64,000 bases of DNA, from the NCBI GenBank assembly GCA_026122225.1, contig JANEZZ010001902.1, positions 1,612,001 to 1,676,000 of the forward strand, written 5' to 3'. Below the pieces are notes generated by a model that searched no databases, was not told the origin of the DNA, and was given only the letters and a program-made list of their open reading frames with translations. This document shows, in pieces, positions 33,571 to 42,940 of the stretch. Position 1 is the stretch's first letter. The number at the start of each line of letters is the position of its first letter. The DNA is from Heloderma charlesbogerti (lineage: Eukaryota; Chordata; Lepidosauria; Squamata; Helodermatidae). A program made the position numbers and the translations under genes.

Positions 33571-35150
33571 CAGAGAAGTATGCGGCTTTTCAGGATGTTT
33601 TCGACAAGAAGGAGGCCGACCAGCTCCCCCCCCCCCACTGCCCTTTTGACTGTGCCATTAACTTCATTCCTGGGGCGACCATCCCTGCTGGCCGGCCGTA
33701 TTCGATGTCGGAGCTGGAACTTCGAGCTCTGAGGGAGTTTTTTGGACACAAACCTCAGACGTGGCTTCATTCGCCCCTCTGCCTCCCCCGCTGCGCCCCT
33801 ACCATGTTTGTGCGCAAAAAAATCGGGAGAACTCTGCCCAGGGCATGACTTCAGAGTGCTGAATTTGGTCTCAATTCCTGACAAGTACCCGCTCCCCCTC
33901 ATACCAGAGATGCTGGAGCACCTGGGGCAAGCCAAGATTTTCACAAACTTGGACCTGCGTGGCGCCTGTCAGGAGCGCCCTAGCTGCCTCTTGCAGTCCC
34001 CACCAATAGCCAACTCAGGACACAGACGACGAGGATTCTTTCTGAGACTTTATTCCTTTATTACTTTATGACTCTTTCAGATACTAATCACTAGCGACAA
34101 AGCAAGGAACAGCACTGGGGAAAGACAGCAGAGTAGCCTAAGCTCCAGGTAAGGCAGTTGGTCCCCATTTGAAGGAGAACCACAGGAAGACCCTGAACTT
34201 ATGGGCTAGGGAGAGATCCTCCCTCTTTCCCTTGGGTCCTCGGGATGCGACCGTTGTTTGAGCACCAAACAAGCGATACGCCTCCTTTCTGAGCCCTCCA
34301 TCTGTCATCACTCCCTGCGTCTGCGCTGAGCGTCCAGCAAGCCCCCCTCCAACGCTCTCTCACTGCCAGGGTCACTATCTATCCCAGGAATGCTGGCAGG
34401 AGGACTCTCTGCCAGCTGCTGTGCTTGTGAGAGATGAGCGAGCTCCTCTCCCACGATTGCTGTTCCTCCTCAGAATCAGAACTGCTCTGGGGCTCTACTG
34501 GCTCAGTTTCCACCCTGACATCGCCTACAATCTGATTCGCATCCGGGAGGGGGATGAGTGGAAGACCTGTTTTGGCACCCGGTACGGAGCGTATGAATAC
34601 CTAGTGATGCCATTTGGGCTCACCTCCCCCCCCCCCACGTTTTCACGTTTTATGAATGCCATCTTCCGGGACTATTTGGACACTTTCCTCATTGTGTATC
34701 TTGATGATTTACTTATATTTTCTGAGGACCCCCACGCCCATCAGCACCATGTCTCTGCTGTCCTCCAGTGCTTCCACGAGCACCATCTTTATGCCAAGCT
34801 GGAGAAATGTGCATTTGACCTAAGCTCTTTGGACTATCTTGGCTACATTATCTCAGCTGACGGTATCAGGATGGATCCTGCAAAGGTCCAGGCTGTCCTC
34901 TCCTGGCAGCCTCCATCCACCAAGAAGGACTTGCAACGTTTTCTGGGCTTTGCTAATTTTTACAGAAAGTTCCCACCCAGCTTTGCTCGGCTGACATCTC
35001 CTCTCACAGACCTTCTTAAGGGCAGGAAACCTCCTTTTCATTGGACGGCATCTGTCCAACAGCCTTTCAAGGAACTTAAGAAGCTTTTTAGTTCTGAGCC
35101 AATTACATCCCAACCCGAGGAAGCCTTTTGTAGTGCAAACTGATGCCTCT
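33571..35150 (+). pseudogene. Gypsy reverse transcriptase split by a solo LTR
   Basis: The N-terminal part (GRPYSMSELELRAL; then, after frameshifts, FRVLNLVSIPDKYPLPLIPE and LDLRG) ends at 33966. The remainder restarts at 34521 with YNLIRIREGDEWKTCF and includes YEYLVMPFGL, catalytic YLDD (34697-34708) and FLGFANFYRKF. The 554 bases between are an antisense LTR. The open frame starting at 34421 is a chance LTR-reverse transcriptase fusion. Confidence 0.88.
33967..34520 (-). mobile_element. Antisense solo LTR inside the Gypsy reverse transcriptase
   Basis: This is the reverse complement of the flanking Gypsy LTR, 554 bp, starting TGTCAGGAGCGCC and ending CCACCCTGACA. The target duplication is GCGCC (33962-33966) and TCGCC (34521-34525), one mismatch in five. 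It interrupts the codons between LDLRGA and YNLI. It shares several variants with the 5' LTR and not with the 3' LTR. Confidence 0.93.
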
Positions 35151-35560
35151 GACTTTGCGGTGGGGACTGTGCTTTTTCAGCCAGATCGGGCAGGCGGCAG
35201 GTTGCAACCCTGCGCCTACCACTCCAGGAAGCTGAACATGTCTGGAGGAATTATACCATCTGGGAGAAGGAACTGTTGGCCATCAAGTCCGCTTTGGAGA
35301 CCTGGCGTCATCTTCTGGAGGGGGCACAGCTCCCAGTCGAAGTCAGAACCGGCCATCGCAACCTGGAACATCTTCAGACAGCCCATGCCTTAAACCAGCA
35401 GCAGATTAGGTGGTCGCTTTTTTTCCCCCGGTTCCACCTTAAGATTTGCCATGTGAAGGCCTCCGACAACCACAAGCAGATGCTCTTTCTCGTAAGCCAG
35501 ACCTCCAGCCAGGGGGTGAGGGAAATCCCCCCCTCTCTGATTCTCCCCCCCCCCCAGAGC
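35110..35560 (+). pseudogene. Gypsy RNase H region, frameshifted
   Basis: Begins with the QTDASDFAVGTVLFQ motif of Gypsy RNase H (35133 onward), passes PCAYHSRKL, then shifts frame before ALETWRHLLEGAQLPVEV (35276 onward) and IRWSLFFPRFHLKICHVKA. It would degrade RNA in the RNA/DNA hybrid. Broken by the shift near 35240. Confidence 0.8.
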
Positions 35561-36840
35561 CTGGCGGCAGCTGCGGTGCCTCACTCTTGGGAGGAACTTA
35601 TTCACTCTGAACAGGCTCAGGATGCTTTTGTCCGCACAAAAGTGGAGGAATTGGGGCTAGCCTCTGGCCTCCCCCACTCTACCCCCTTCTCTTTGCGAGG
35701 TGGCCTGCTTTACCATTCCGAATGGGTCTATGTGCCTTCTAGACCCCTCCGTGAGAAGGTCTTCCATCAGTGCCACGACTCCCCCACCGCTGGGCATTTT
35801 GGCTTCACCAAGACCCTGCACGGAGTGACGCAGGATTTTTGGTGGCCTCGTGTGTGTCGGGACGTCAAGACCTATGTCGCCTCCTGCCCAACCTGCCAGC
35901 AGGCGAGGGCCCCCTCAGGCAAGCCCACAGGCTTGCTTCATCCCCTGCCTACCCCCTCAGGACCTTGGAAACTGCTCTCCCTTGACTTCATCACTGACTT
36001 GCCTCGCTCACATGGTAAGACCACTATTCTGGTGGTGGTGGATTTGTTTTCTAAGATGGCCCATTTCATCCCCTGCTCTGGGTTGCCCACAGCCAGGGAG
36101 ATGGCAGAGCTTTTTTTTGATGCATGTTTTCCGGCTCCACGGATGGCCCGAGGGTCTCATTTCGGATGGGGGCCCAATTCACTGCCCATTTCTGGAGGGA
36201 GCTACTTGGGCTTCTCCATGTGACACTCCCTTCTTTCCTTCGCCCACCACCCACAGACGGATGGTCAGACCGAGCGCACCAATGCAACTCTGGAGCAATA
36301 TTTGCGCTGTTATGTCAATTACCAGCAAGATGACTGGTTTTCCTTGCTGCCTCTCACAGAATTTGCTTATAACAATGCCTGCCATGCTTCCACCCGGCAA
36401 ACTCCATTTTTTGCCAGTTTTGGTTACCACATCAAGGCTTTCCCATCCACCCTAGCTCCTTCTTTGGTGCCAGCGGCCCATGACTTTTTAGAGATGTTGC
36501 GAGCAGTACACCACCTCTTACGGGACTCCCTCGAGCAAGCCAAGACAGCCTACAAGGCCTCAGCGGACCGGCGGCACCAGCTGGGTCTGTCTCTGCAACT
36601 GGGGGACTGGGTTTGGTTGTCCACCCAATACCTCCCCTCTCACTCACCCGCAAGGAAGCTCACACCTTGCCGCACAGGGCCTTTCCAGATTATGGCCCAG
36701 ATTAGCCCTGTTGCTTTTCACCTGGCTCTCCCGCCCTCCATGAAGATCCATCCTGTTTTTCATCGGTCCTTGCTGTCCCCCCTGGTTTCTGGCGATCCTC
36801 ATTGCTTGGCTGGCTCTCCCCTGCCACCAGTGCTGGTGGA
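35561..36840 (+). pseudogene. Gypsy integrase, frameshifted
   Basis: The zinc-binding HHCC domain is visible (HDSPTAGHFG, then CPTCQQ at about 35885). The catalytic core follows with LLSLDFITDLP and ILVVVDLFSKMAHFIP. A frameshift near 36150 moves the second half into other frames, and the core resumes at 36302 with CYVNYQQDDWFSLLPL and FAYNNACHASTRQTPFF. It would insert the cDNA; it is inactive. Confidence 0.82.
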
Positions 36841-37020
36841 GGGGGAGGAGGAGTTTGAGGTCGCAGAGATTCTGGACTCCCGCCTTTCTCACGGCCACCT
36901 GCAATATCTGGTGGACTGGAAGGGGTACGGGCCAGATGAGCGATCCTGGGAACCCGCGGAAAATGTGCATGCTCTGTTGCTGCTGAGGCATTTCCACCAG
37001 CTGTACCCCCACAAACCAGG
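36841..37020 (+). pseudogene. Gypsy C-terminal chromodomain
   Basis: The integrase C-terminus carries a chromodomain: FEVAEILDSRL, then LQYLVDWKGYGPDERSWEP, then LLLRHFHQLYP. In chromoviruses this module is thought to guide integration by binding histone marks. The frame 36302-37210 stays open through it into the 3' LTR. Confidence 0.88.
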
Positions 37021-37068
37021 GGCCCCAGGGGAGGAGCACGAAGGGGGGCCTCATGGGAGCGGGGATGA

Positions 37069-37620
37069 TGTCAGGGTGGAAACTGAGCCAGTAGAGCCCC
37101 AGAGCAGTTCTGATTCTGAGGAGGAACAGCAATCGTGGGAGAGGAACTCGCTCATCTCTCACAAGCACAGCAGCTGGCAGAGAGTCCTCCTGCCAGCATT
37201 CCTGGGGTAGATAGACCCTGGCAGTGAGAGAGTGCTGGAGGGGGGCTTGCTGGATGCTCAGCACAGATGCAGGGAGCGACGACAGATGGAGGGTGCAGAA
37301 AGGAGGTGTACCGCTCATTTGGTGCTCAAACAACGGTCGCGTCCTGAGGACCCAAGGGAAAGAGGGAGGATCTCTCCCTAGCCCATAAGTTCAGGGTCTT
37401 CCCATGGTTCTCCTTCAAACGGAGACCAACTGCCTTACCTGGAGCTTAGGCTACTCTGCTATCATTCCCCAGTGCTGGTCCTTGCTTTGTTGCTAGTGAT
37501 TGGTATCTGAAAGAGTCATAAAGTAATAAAGGAATAAAGTCTCAGAAAGAATCCTCATCGTCTGTGTCCTGAATTGGTTATTGGTGGGGACTGCAAGAGG
37601 CAGCTAGGGCGCTCCTGACA
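37069..37620 (+). repeat. Gypsy 3' LTR
   Basis: A 552 bp LTR, TGTCAGGGTGG to GCTCCTGACA. The purine-rich stretch before it (GGGAGCGGGGATGA, 37055-37068) is the likely polypurine tract. Confidence 0.95.
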
Positions 37621-38043
37621 TAAGGTCCTCCTCCAGCTGCCTACACCGAGGGAAGCTCGGAAAACAGCAACAAGGGAGAGGGCCTTTTCAGTGGTGGCCC
37701 CCAAATACTGGAATGATCTCCCTGACAAGGTCCACGTGGCGCCAACATTGCTATATTTTTGGCGCCAGATTAAGACCTCTCTCTTCTCCCAGGCATTTGG
37801 AAACATATGATAAGTTTTAATTGATCCTGGAATGTCTTATATTTATGGTTGTTTTTGAGGTTCTTTGAAGTTGTTTTAGATATATGCTTCTTTTGTGTAT
37901 ATTATCTGTTCATGTGTTTTTTATGCAAATGGTTTTTAATCTCTGTATACTGTATTTTTAATGCTTTTAATCTTTGTAAACCTCCCAGAGAGCTTTGCTA
38001 TTGGGCAGTATAGAAATTTAATAAATCATCATCATCATCACTG

Positions 38044-38570
38044 GAGGGAGAGGCAAAACTACAAGGCCCCTTCTATTGGTCCGACTGGGACCAACTGCCA
38101 TTCGGCTTCTCCTCTCTCTCTTGCTGTTTGAAGAAAGCAGTACAGATCCAAGTTTTATGTGATTATCATGTTCTAAGCCTCCTTGGGGGCTTTTTTTAGT
38201 CAAAAGGCAGAGTAAAAATACCCTAAATAAATAAATAATCCATCTGAACCACACAAATCTGCCATCAAATTCCAAGTGTTTCTGGAATTTGGCAGCAGCT
38301 CTTCTAATAGGATGATATTGAGTCTGAATGTAATGGGAGATAAATCTCCATTTATTCAGTGCTTCTTAAGTCTAGTTAAACTTCTAGGTAGCTGACTGAT
38401 CCTTTACTAATCACAATAGCCTGAACGTAGAATGATTGTAACAGTCAGCATGATTACTATAGGGAACTACTCACCATTAGTTTACAGCATGATGTTCTTC
38501 CCTAAAGTAGCATTCTATGTAATTTGTTTGGTACATAAAATGTACTAAGTATATCATCGTGTCTTTGACA
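38044..38570. other. Intron sequence with a weak LINE-like tail
   Basis: A CTCCTTGGGGGC...AAATAAATAAATAAT block near 38180-38240 looks like another LINE/SINE 3' tail. Otherwise nothing. Confidence 0.35.
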
Positions 38571-38700
38571 AGCGTGGGCAAATTTTTCAGCCCAAGGGCT
38601 TACATGTGGTACCAGGCATGTATCTGGTATGTGGGTTGGGGGCACACATGTGCACACCCATGCATTCATGTATACACACACAGACACACACACACAGAGA
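38571..38700. repeat. hAT-like MITE edge and ACAC microsatellite
   Basis: GCGTGGGCAAATTTTTCAGCCCAAGGGC resembles the edge of the repeat at 60655 (GGATGAGGAACATTTTTTGGCCCGAGGGCC in blocks). It is followed by a CA-rich run at 38670-38700. Confidence 0.4.
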
Positions 38701-38945
38701 CACGGACAATCCCCGTCCCATGGGATGGGATTCCTGGGGCGGGGAAGCTAACGCCTCTTCCCCACTCCCGGGGATCCCAGTTGGGATTGCTATTTCCCCA
38801 CTACTATTTGTGGCAGAGAAACAGGAATCCTGGCTGCATCAGGATCATTTCTACTGGGGAGCAGGGTACATGGAGATGGCTCCCGCCCATGCCCCCTTCC
38901 CTAGTTCAGTTGGGCTCCCAACAACCTGCCAAACAGCTGTATGCT

Positions 38946-39055
38946 TAGAACAGCCTTCCTGAACCTGGTGCCTCCCAACCAGCATGGCCATGTTGGCTCG
39001 GAATCCTGGGAGTTGCAATCCAGTACATCTGGGGGGCACCTAGTCAGGAAAGGCA
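38946..39055. mobile_element. Palindromic hAT-type MITE
   Basis: Inverted arms CCTTCCTGAACCTGGTGCC and GGCACCTAGTCAGGAAAGG, with the inner AGCATGGCCATGTTGGCTC and GGGAGTTGCAATCCAGTAC blocks. Same family as 11307-11440 and 523-595. Confidence 0.6.
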
Positions 39056-40918
39056 GCTTATATGGCTATGGGGGAAACGTTGAGAGCAAGAGTACGACAG
39101 AGCAGGATGTACCATTCTCAATAAATAGCGGCCTGATTAATTACAACAATGAACTTAAAACACATTCTAACAAATTAGTCTTTCTAATTAAAGACTACAT
39201 GTGGAAGGTGTCCCAGCTGGTGATCTCCCCCCCCCCCCCCGGCTACAGTCCCCTGCATCACACCACACTTTGTTGAGGAACCCCCACCCCCACCAACCAT
39301 CCAGAGAGGTTTTTCAAGGGTGCAATGCAATTCAGTGAGAAGAGGGGATAGGAAAGTCCCCTTCTACAGCTTCATCACAGATCAGAGGATCCAAGCCACT
39401 GACATGTTTTAAATTTGATGTTAAGATGAGACCACACAAGCTATTGCAACATTATAAGGGGCTGCTGTTAACTACATTTCTTGAAGTGTGTCCTCACAAG
39501 AAGTTTTGATGCTGATGTAATATCAGACGTGATTTCTCCAGTTTTGATGACTCTATGTATACTGAAAAACTGGATTATTCCAGGGGCCAACAAATTGTAT
39601 GCCAAGTGATGAACAAACACGTTATACATCTATATATATCTATGTGTGTGTATTTGTGTCTGTCTGTCTATCTAAATATATATCGCACACACACACCCCT
39701 CCTATAGGGGATATAAGGGCATGTAGGTACCCACAAAATCAACAGTGAGGAGATGCTCTATGCATATTTGTACCCTCTGGTTCTAGTAGTGAAAATATTG
39801 CTGGCTTCCCACTAAAGGACCACTAGTAGACTATGTAAGGAAAATAGTCTTGTGATTAATTGCACTGGAAATACTTTCAGATATTTTTTTCATTTCTATG
39901 ATCTAACGGTGGCGCTTCTATTACCATCTGTGTTGCATATCTTAGGAGGTGAGAGAGGTCACTTGTTACAGAACAAGTGTACACTGTGTCACTATTTTGA
40001 CTTTTAGAAACCAATCTGTTTAAATTGTTAAACCATTTGTCTCTAAGAAATGAAAACTAATCTTTTAATTGATTTTGTGGTATAATGGTTTTAACACTCT
40101 TGATACATGGCAATGGAATTTTCCAGTGGAAAATTAAAACACTCTTCTTACCAGTTAAAATGTGTTTTTTAAAATATACCCGTCTTGTTTTTCCCAGAAG
40201 CCAGTATTAAAGACAAAGCTGGCTGGTGCCCACTGGGGCTGGTGGGTCATCGTAGACTGAGCCAAGGGGTCATCAGAAGCAGAGCCACAACATCCTCCTT
40301 CTCCTCTACTCAGAGCAACTCAGTAAAGCAGTCTTTTGAATCCACAGCAGTCAGCGACCCGTATCACAGAAAGGGGAAACTGAGGCACATTAACTTTAAG
40401 AGCATGCCTACAACACTCTACATATTTCTTTACAATCCATTGCACAGGAGAAGGAAACTGAGGGTGCATGTTAATGTAAAACTCTCTCACAGGCAAATTA
40501 AATAAAACAAATTTGTGCTGCACCAAAGAAAGGTCGGTTGGAAGTTCATCTCTTCACCATTCATGTTGCTGTTTCCATTTCTTTGAGGGAGTGTAGTAAA
40601 TAGCTCTGGCCATATGATTCCTCTGTGCATGCTCTGGCTAATGGTTAGAAATAGGGTGCGTGGTAATTGGCTATGGGTGTTGGATTTAACACCCATTCTC
40701 TACAGTAATCCTTGTCGGATCCCTAGTTGTTTGGGGGTGGGGGAGTGAACATACCGAAATATGGCATCTGGGTGGGTTAGGATTTCTGGAAGGCCTGCCT
40801 GATGTTTGAAGAGATTAAGAGAGAACTGAGCAAGAATGCTCAAGGCTCTGCTCCTTTGCACATGCAGAGTGAGTGAACTTCCACATGCACAGTTTATTAG
40901 CAGGCAGAACTAATTGTC
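39056..40918. other. Intron sequence with low-complexity tracts
   Basis: Includes a poly-C tract (39228-39240) and a compound TATC/TGTC/CACA region (39628-39700). Frames at 40185-40505 lack a domain and a phase-compatible exon. Nothing else named. Confidence 0.4.
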
Positions 40919-40921
40919 TGA

Positions 40922-42404
40922 GGCCCCATGTACAGGAGCCTTTTACTCCGGGGCGGCTGCCAGTTGAGGTCCTTCGGGACATATGACACAGTCGCCACTT
41001 TGCAGCCATCCATGGTTTTCTCCGGGAAAATGCAGATTTCCAAAGAGGCATTTCGCTGTGATGTTTTTGGTTTGCTGCGCGTTTCCCGTGGTTGTGAGCT
41101 GTCTGTCCCTTCCCCAAACTGACTTTTCATTTGTGGTAGGCGTGTTGTAGGCGTGCGTATGGCTTGTGTCACTCTGTGACGCCCCTTTACTCCCCCCGTC
41201 CCTTCGCAGCTGCACAGAGGCACAGACAGGCATTTTCATTTAATCACACTTTCACACATTTTTACAGCTCCGTATCTTTGCAATAGTTGCTTTTGGACTC
41301 CGTGCCCAAAGGCCAGGGGTGGGGGACTTGAGGAAGGACCAACTTTGCTCCTGCAACCATTTTGGAGTGATGGGTAGGCATGTATGTCTCACGCCTTGGT
41401 TGAGTGCGAACCATCAGTTGGCATGGAAATGAAGGAGCCCAGATCACCCACAATGTACGTAACAAGGGATGGACAGACACAACAGAACCCCTAAAATACA
41501 AAACAGCCACTGAAGTGTCGCACCCCCACGGTCATGGGCCTGCACAGCTGTGCATTAAAATATAATGGCAAAAAAAGGGCACGGTGGAGTCTGTTGGGGA
41601 AGCCCTCAGTAAATTGCAAGTTTATCGCAGCAGAAGCTAATTTGAAGCTGCAATGCTGCGCGGGTGCGACGGAGTGAAAGGTAGGGATGTACGAATCCCT
41701 TACCTGGCTCCGTGCTGGGGCATCCGCGGTGGGGGGGAGGCGTTCCATCCCTCCCCCCAGAATCCTCCACGGCTGGCTCCGCAGAGCCACCGGTCAGGGC
41801 CAGCTGCAGCCAGAGTTCCGGCCACGGCCGGGCTACTGCGGCCGCAAATGGCGACCGTCGTAGCAGCCGCCATTTGCGTCCTTGCAAGCAGCCGTGATAG
41901 GCTACGTATTTACATAGCCTATCACGGCAAAGAGGGACGCAAATGGCCACTATGCCATTTGCACCCCTGCTCTTTACCGTGATAGGCTACGTAAATACTT
42001 ATAGCCTATCACGGCAAAGAGCAGGGGCGCAAATGACATAGTGGCCGCCATTTGCATCCCTGCTCTTTGCTGTGATAGGCCACGTAAATACGTAGCCTAT
42101 CACGGCTGCTTGCAAGGACGCAAATGGCAGCTGCAGCAGCCTGGCCGTGGCTGGCCAGGAGACCAGCCAGAGCTGCCGCCGCCGCTGGAGCAGCAGCCTG
42201 GCCGCGGCCAGCCGGGAGACCAGCCGGAGCCGCATCCACCCCAGGTAAGTTCTGTCCCGGGGGGATTCCGCGCGGGGGCAGGAGGCCGTTCCACCATGGA
42301 TTCCGGGGGGGCAGATTCTAAAGAATCCAGCCTCACTGGAATCCGTGGCTGAATTCTCTGACATCCCTAGTGAAAGGTGAAAGCAGTGCCATGTAGATGG
42401 GGCC
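40922..42404. mobile_element. Harbinger-like DNA element, disrupted by a hAT MITE
   Basis: Left end GGCCCCATGTACA (40922) and right end TGTAGATGGGGCC (42392-42404) are inverted with one mismatch in thirteen. TGA flanks both sides (40919-40921 and 42405-42407). The GGCC-type end and 3 bp TSD suggest a PIF/Harbinger relative, though TTA/TAA would be more usual. The hAT MITE at 41682-42369 lies close to its right end. No transposase is visible. Confidence 0.5.
41682..42369. mobile_element. hAT-type MITE with a compound palindromic core (copy A)
   Basis: A 688 bp unit with TAGGGATGT at the left and ACATCCCTA at the right and a perfect 8 bp TSD, GTGAAAGG (41674-41681 and 42370-42377). It is very GC-rich. 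The core (about 41860-42130) is a near-perfect palindrome centred near 41995, made of repeated GTGATAGGCTACGTA / TACGTAGCCTATCAC hairpins alternating with GACGCAAATGG spacers. A smaller hairpin at 41891-41928 is complete on its own. No transposase frame exists, so it was moved in trans. The second copy is at 59320. Confidence 0.9.
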
Positions 42405-42683
42405 TGAGTGACTAGTGATGACTGTTGACTGAGAGTATCCTAGAGTATGTCCAGCACCAGTAAAACCTTCTTTTCTTCTTCTTCTTTGTTTTGTTTGCAT
42501 TTTTGTGGCTGTGCTGGGGTTGGGAGTTGTGATGGAACACAGATCGGGCTCTGCCTCGCACCCTCTAATGGACTGGCTGTTTTAATGAGAGACAAATAAA
42601 TTACTGGCATAATACAGACTAGTAGACAAGCCAGTCATTTTACAATTAATGCTTAAGTGATTTCTTGCTTTCTTGGTTTTTAG

Positions 42684-42843
42684 GAATCTTGTTGCCTCCA
42701 AAAAGCAAACTTGATATTCCAGTATTGTTTGCACCTCAATCCATGAAAATGTATGAAGCTGTGCTTGTTGTTAAAGTTGAGAAATTGGGTGGTGAAAACT
42801 GGTCTTATGATGATACCTTTGAATTAAGCAAAGCATTAATCAG
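42684..42843 (+). CDS. CFAP47: Coding exon, probable CFAP47, ASH/PapD-like strand, phase 1-2
   Basis: A 160 bp exon with acceptor TTGGTTTTTAG and donor CAG|GTAAAT. It opens with GA, which completes a Gly codon with the G left over from the exon at 9964, and codes 52 further residues. The text LLPPKSKLDIPVLFAP is the typical edge of an ASH/MSP-like Ig domain: hydrophobic, PP-S, then IPV.FAP. It is followed by EAVLVVKVEKLGGENW and a more polar end. It finishes with two bases (AG) that combine with the C of the next exon to give Ser. The other frames contain stops. Of the four, this exon carries the clearest domain signature. Confidence 0.72.
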
Positions 42844-42940
42844 GTAAATATTTTAACCACTGGACATATAAAACATATTCCACTGATTTGAAGTGGACGT
42901 TATTGTGTGGTTTGACTTTATAATCTTAGAAGATGCGTGT

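Larger units (their letters stand above)
31770..37620 (+). mobile_element. Ty3/Gypsy chromovirus-type LTR retrotransposon with a perfect 5 bp TSD
   Basis: A complete 5,851 bp LTR element. The LTRs start TGTCAGGGTGG and end CTCCTTACA (left) or CTCCTGACA (right). TAAGG flanks the element on both sides (31765-31769 and 37621-37625). Inside, in order, are remains of gag, protease, reverse transcriptase, RNase H, integrase and a C-terminal chromodomain, the layout of vertebrate Sushi-like chromoviruses. Frameshifts, a gag deletion and an antisense solo LTR in the reverse transcriptase make it inactive. The two LTRs differ at roughly two dozen positions by eye. Confidence 0.95.
28550..38043 (+). 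mobile_element. L2 LINE, nearly complete, carrying two insertions
   Basis: With the BovB fragment (30141-30613) and the Gypsy element (31770-37620) removed, about 3.2 kb of an L2-clade LINE remains. It has a 5' region, an endonuclease with the NARSVQNKTSLI start, a reverse transcriptase with YADDT, the LHWLPV/YKALNG C-terminal block, and a 3' end that resumes at 37626 and finishes with TTGGGCAGTATAGAAAT and an (ATC)n tail. Many frameshifts show that it is old. It is the oldest layer of the nest. Confidence 0.85.

Noticed and set aside
34421..35143. 240-codon open frame including the YLDD box
   Set aside because: Its first 34 codons are antisense solo LTR; only the remainder is Gypsy reverse transcriptase.
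40197..40322. Possible exon after TTTTTCCCAG with an open frame
   Set aside because: The donor is weak, and inclusion would break the exact phase match between the exons at 9964 and 42684.
41891..42130. Repeated spaced palindromes resembling a CRISPR array
   Set aside because: The units are inverted modules inside a transposon with hAT ends and TSD, in a vertebrate intron; repeat and spacer sizes are not regular.
42041..42352. Ala/Pro/Gly-rich frames on both strands
   Set aside because: Translation artefacts of the GC-rich palindromic hAT MITE.
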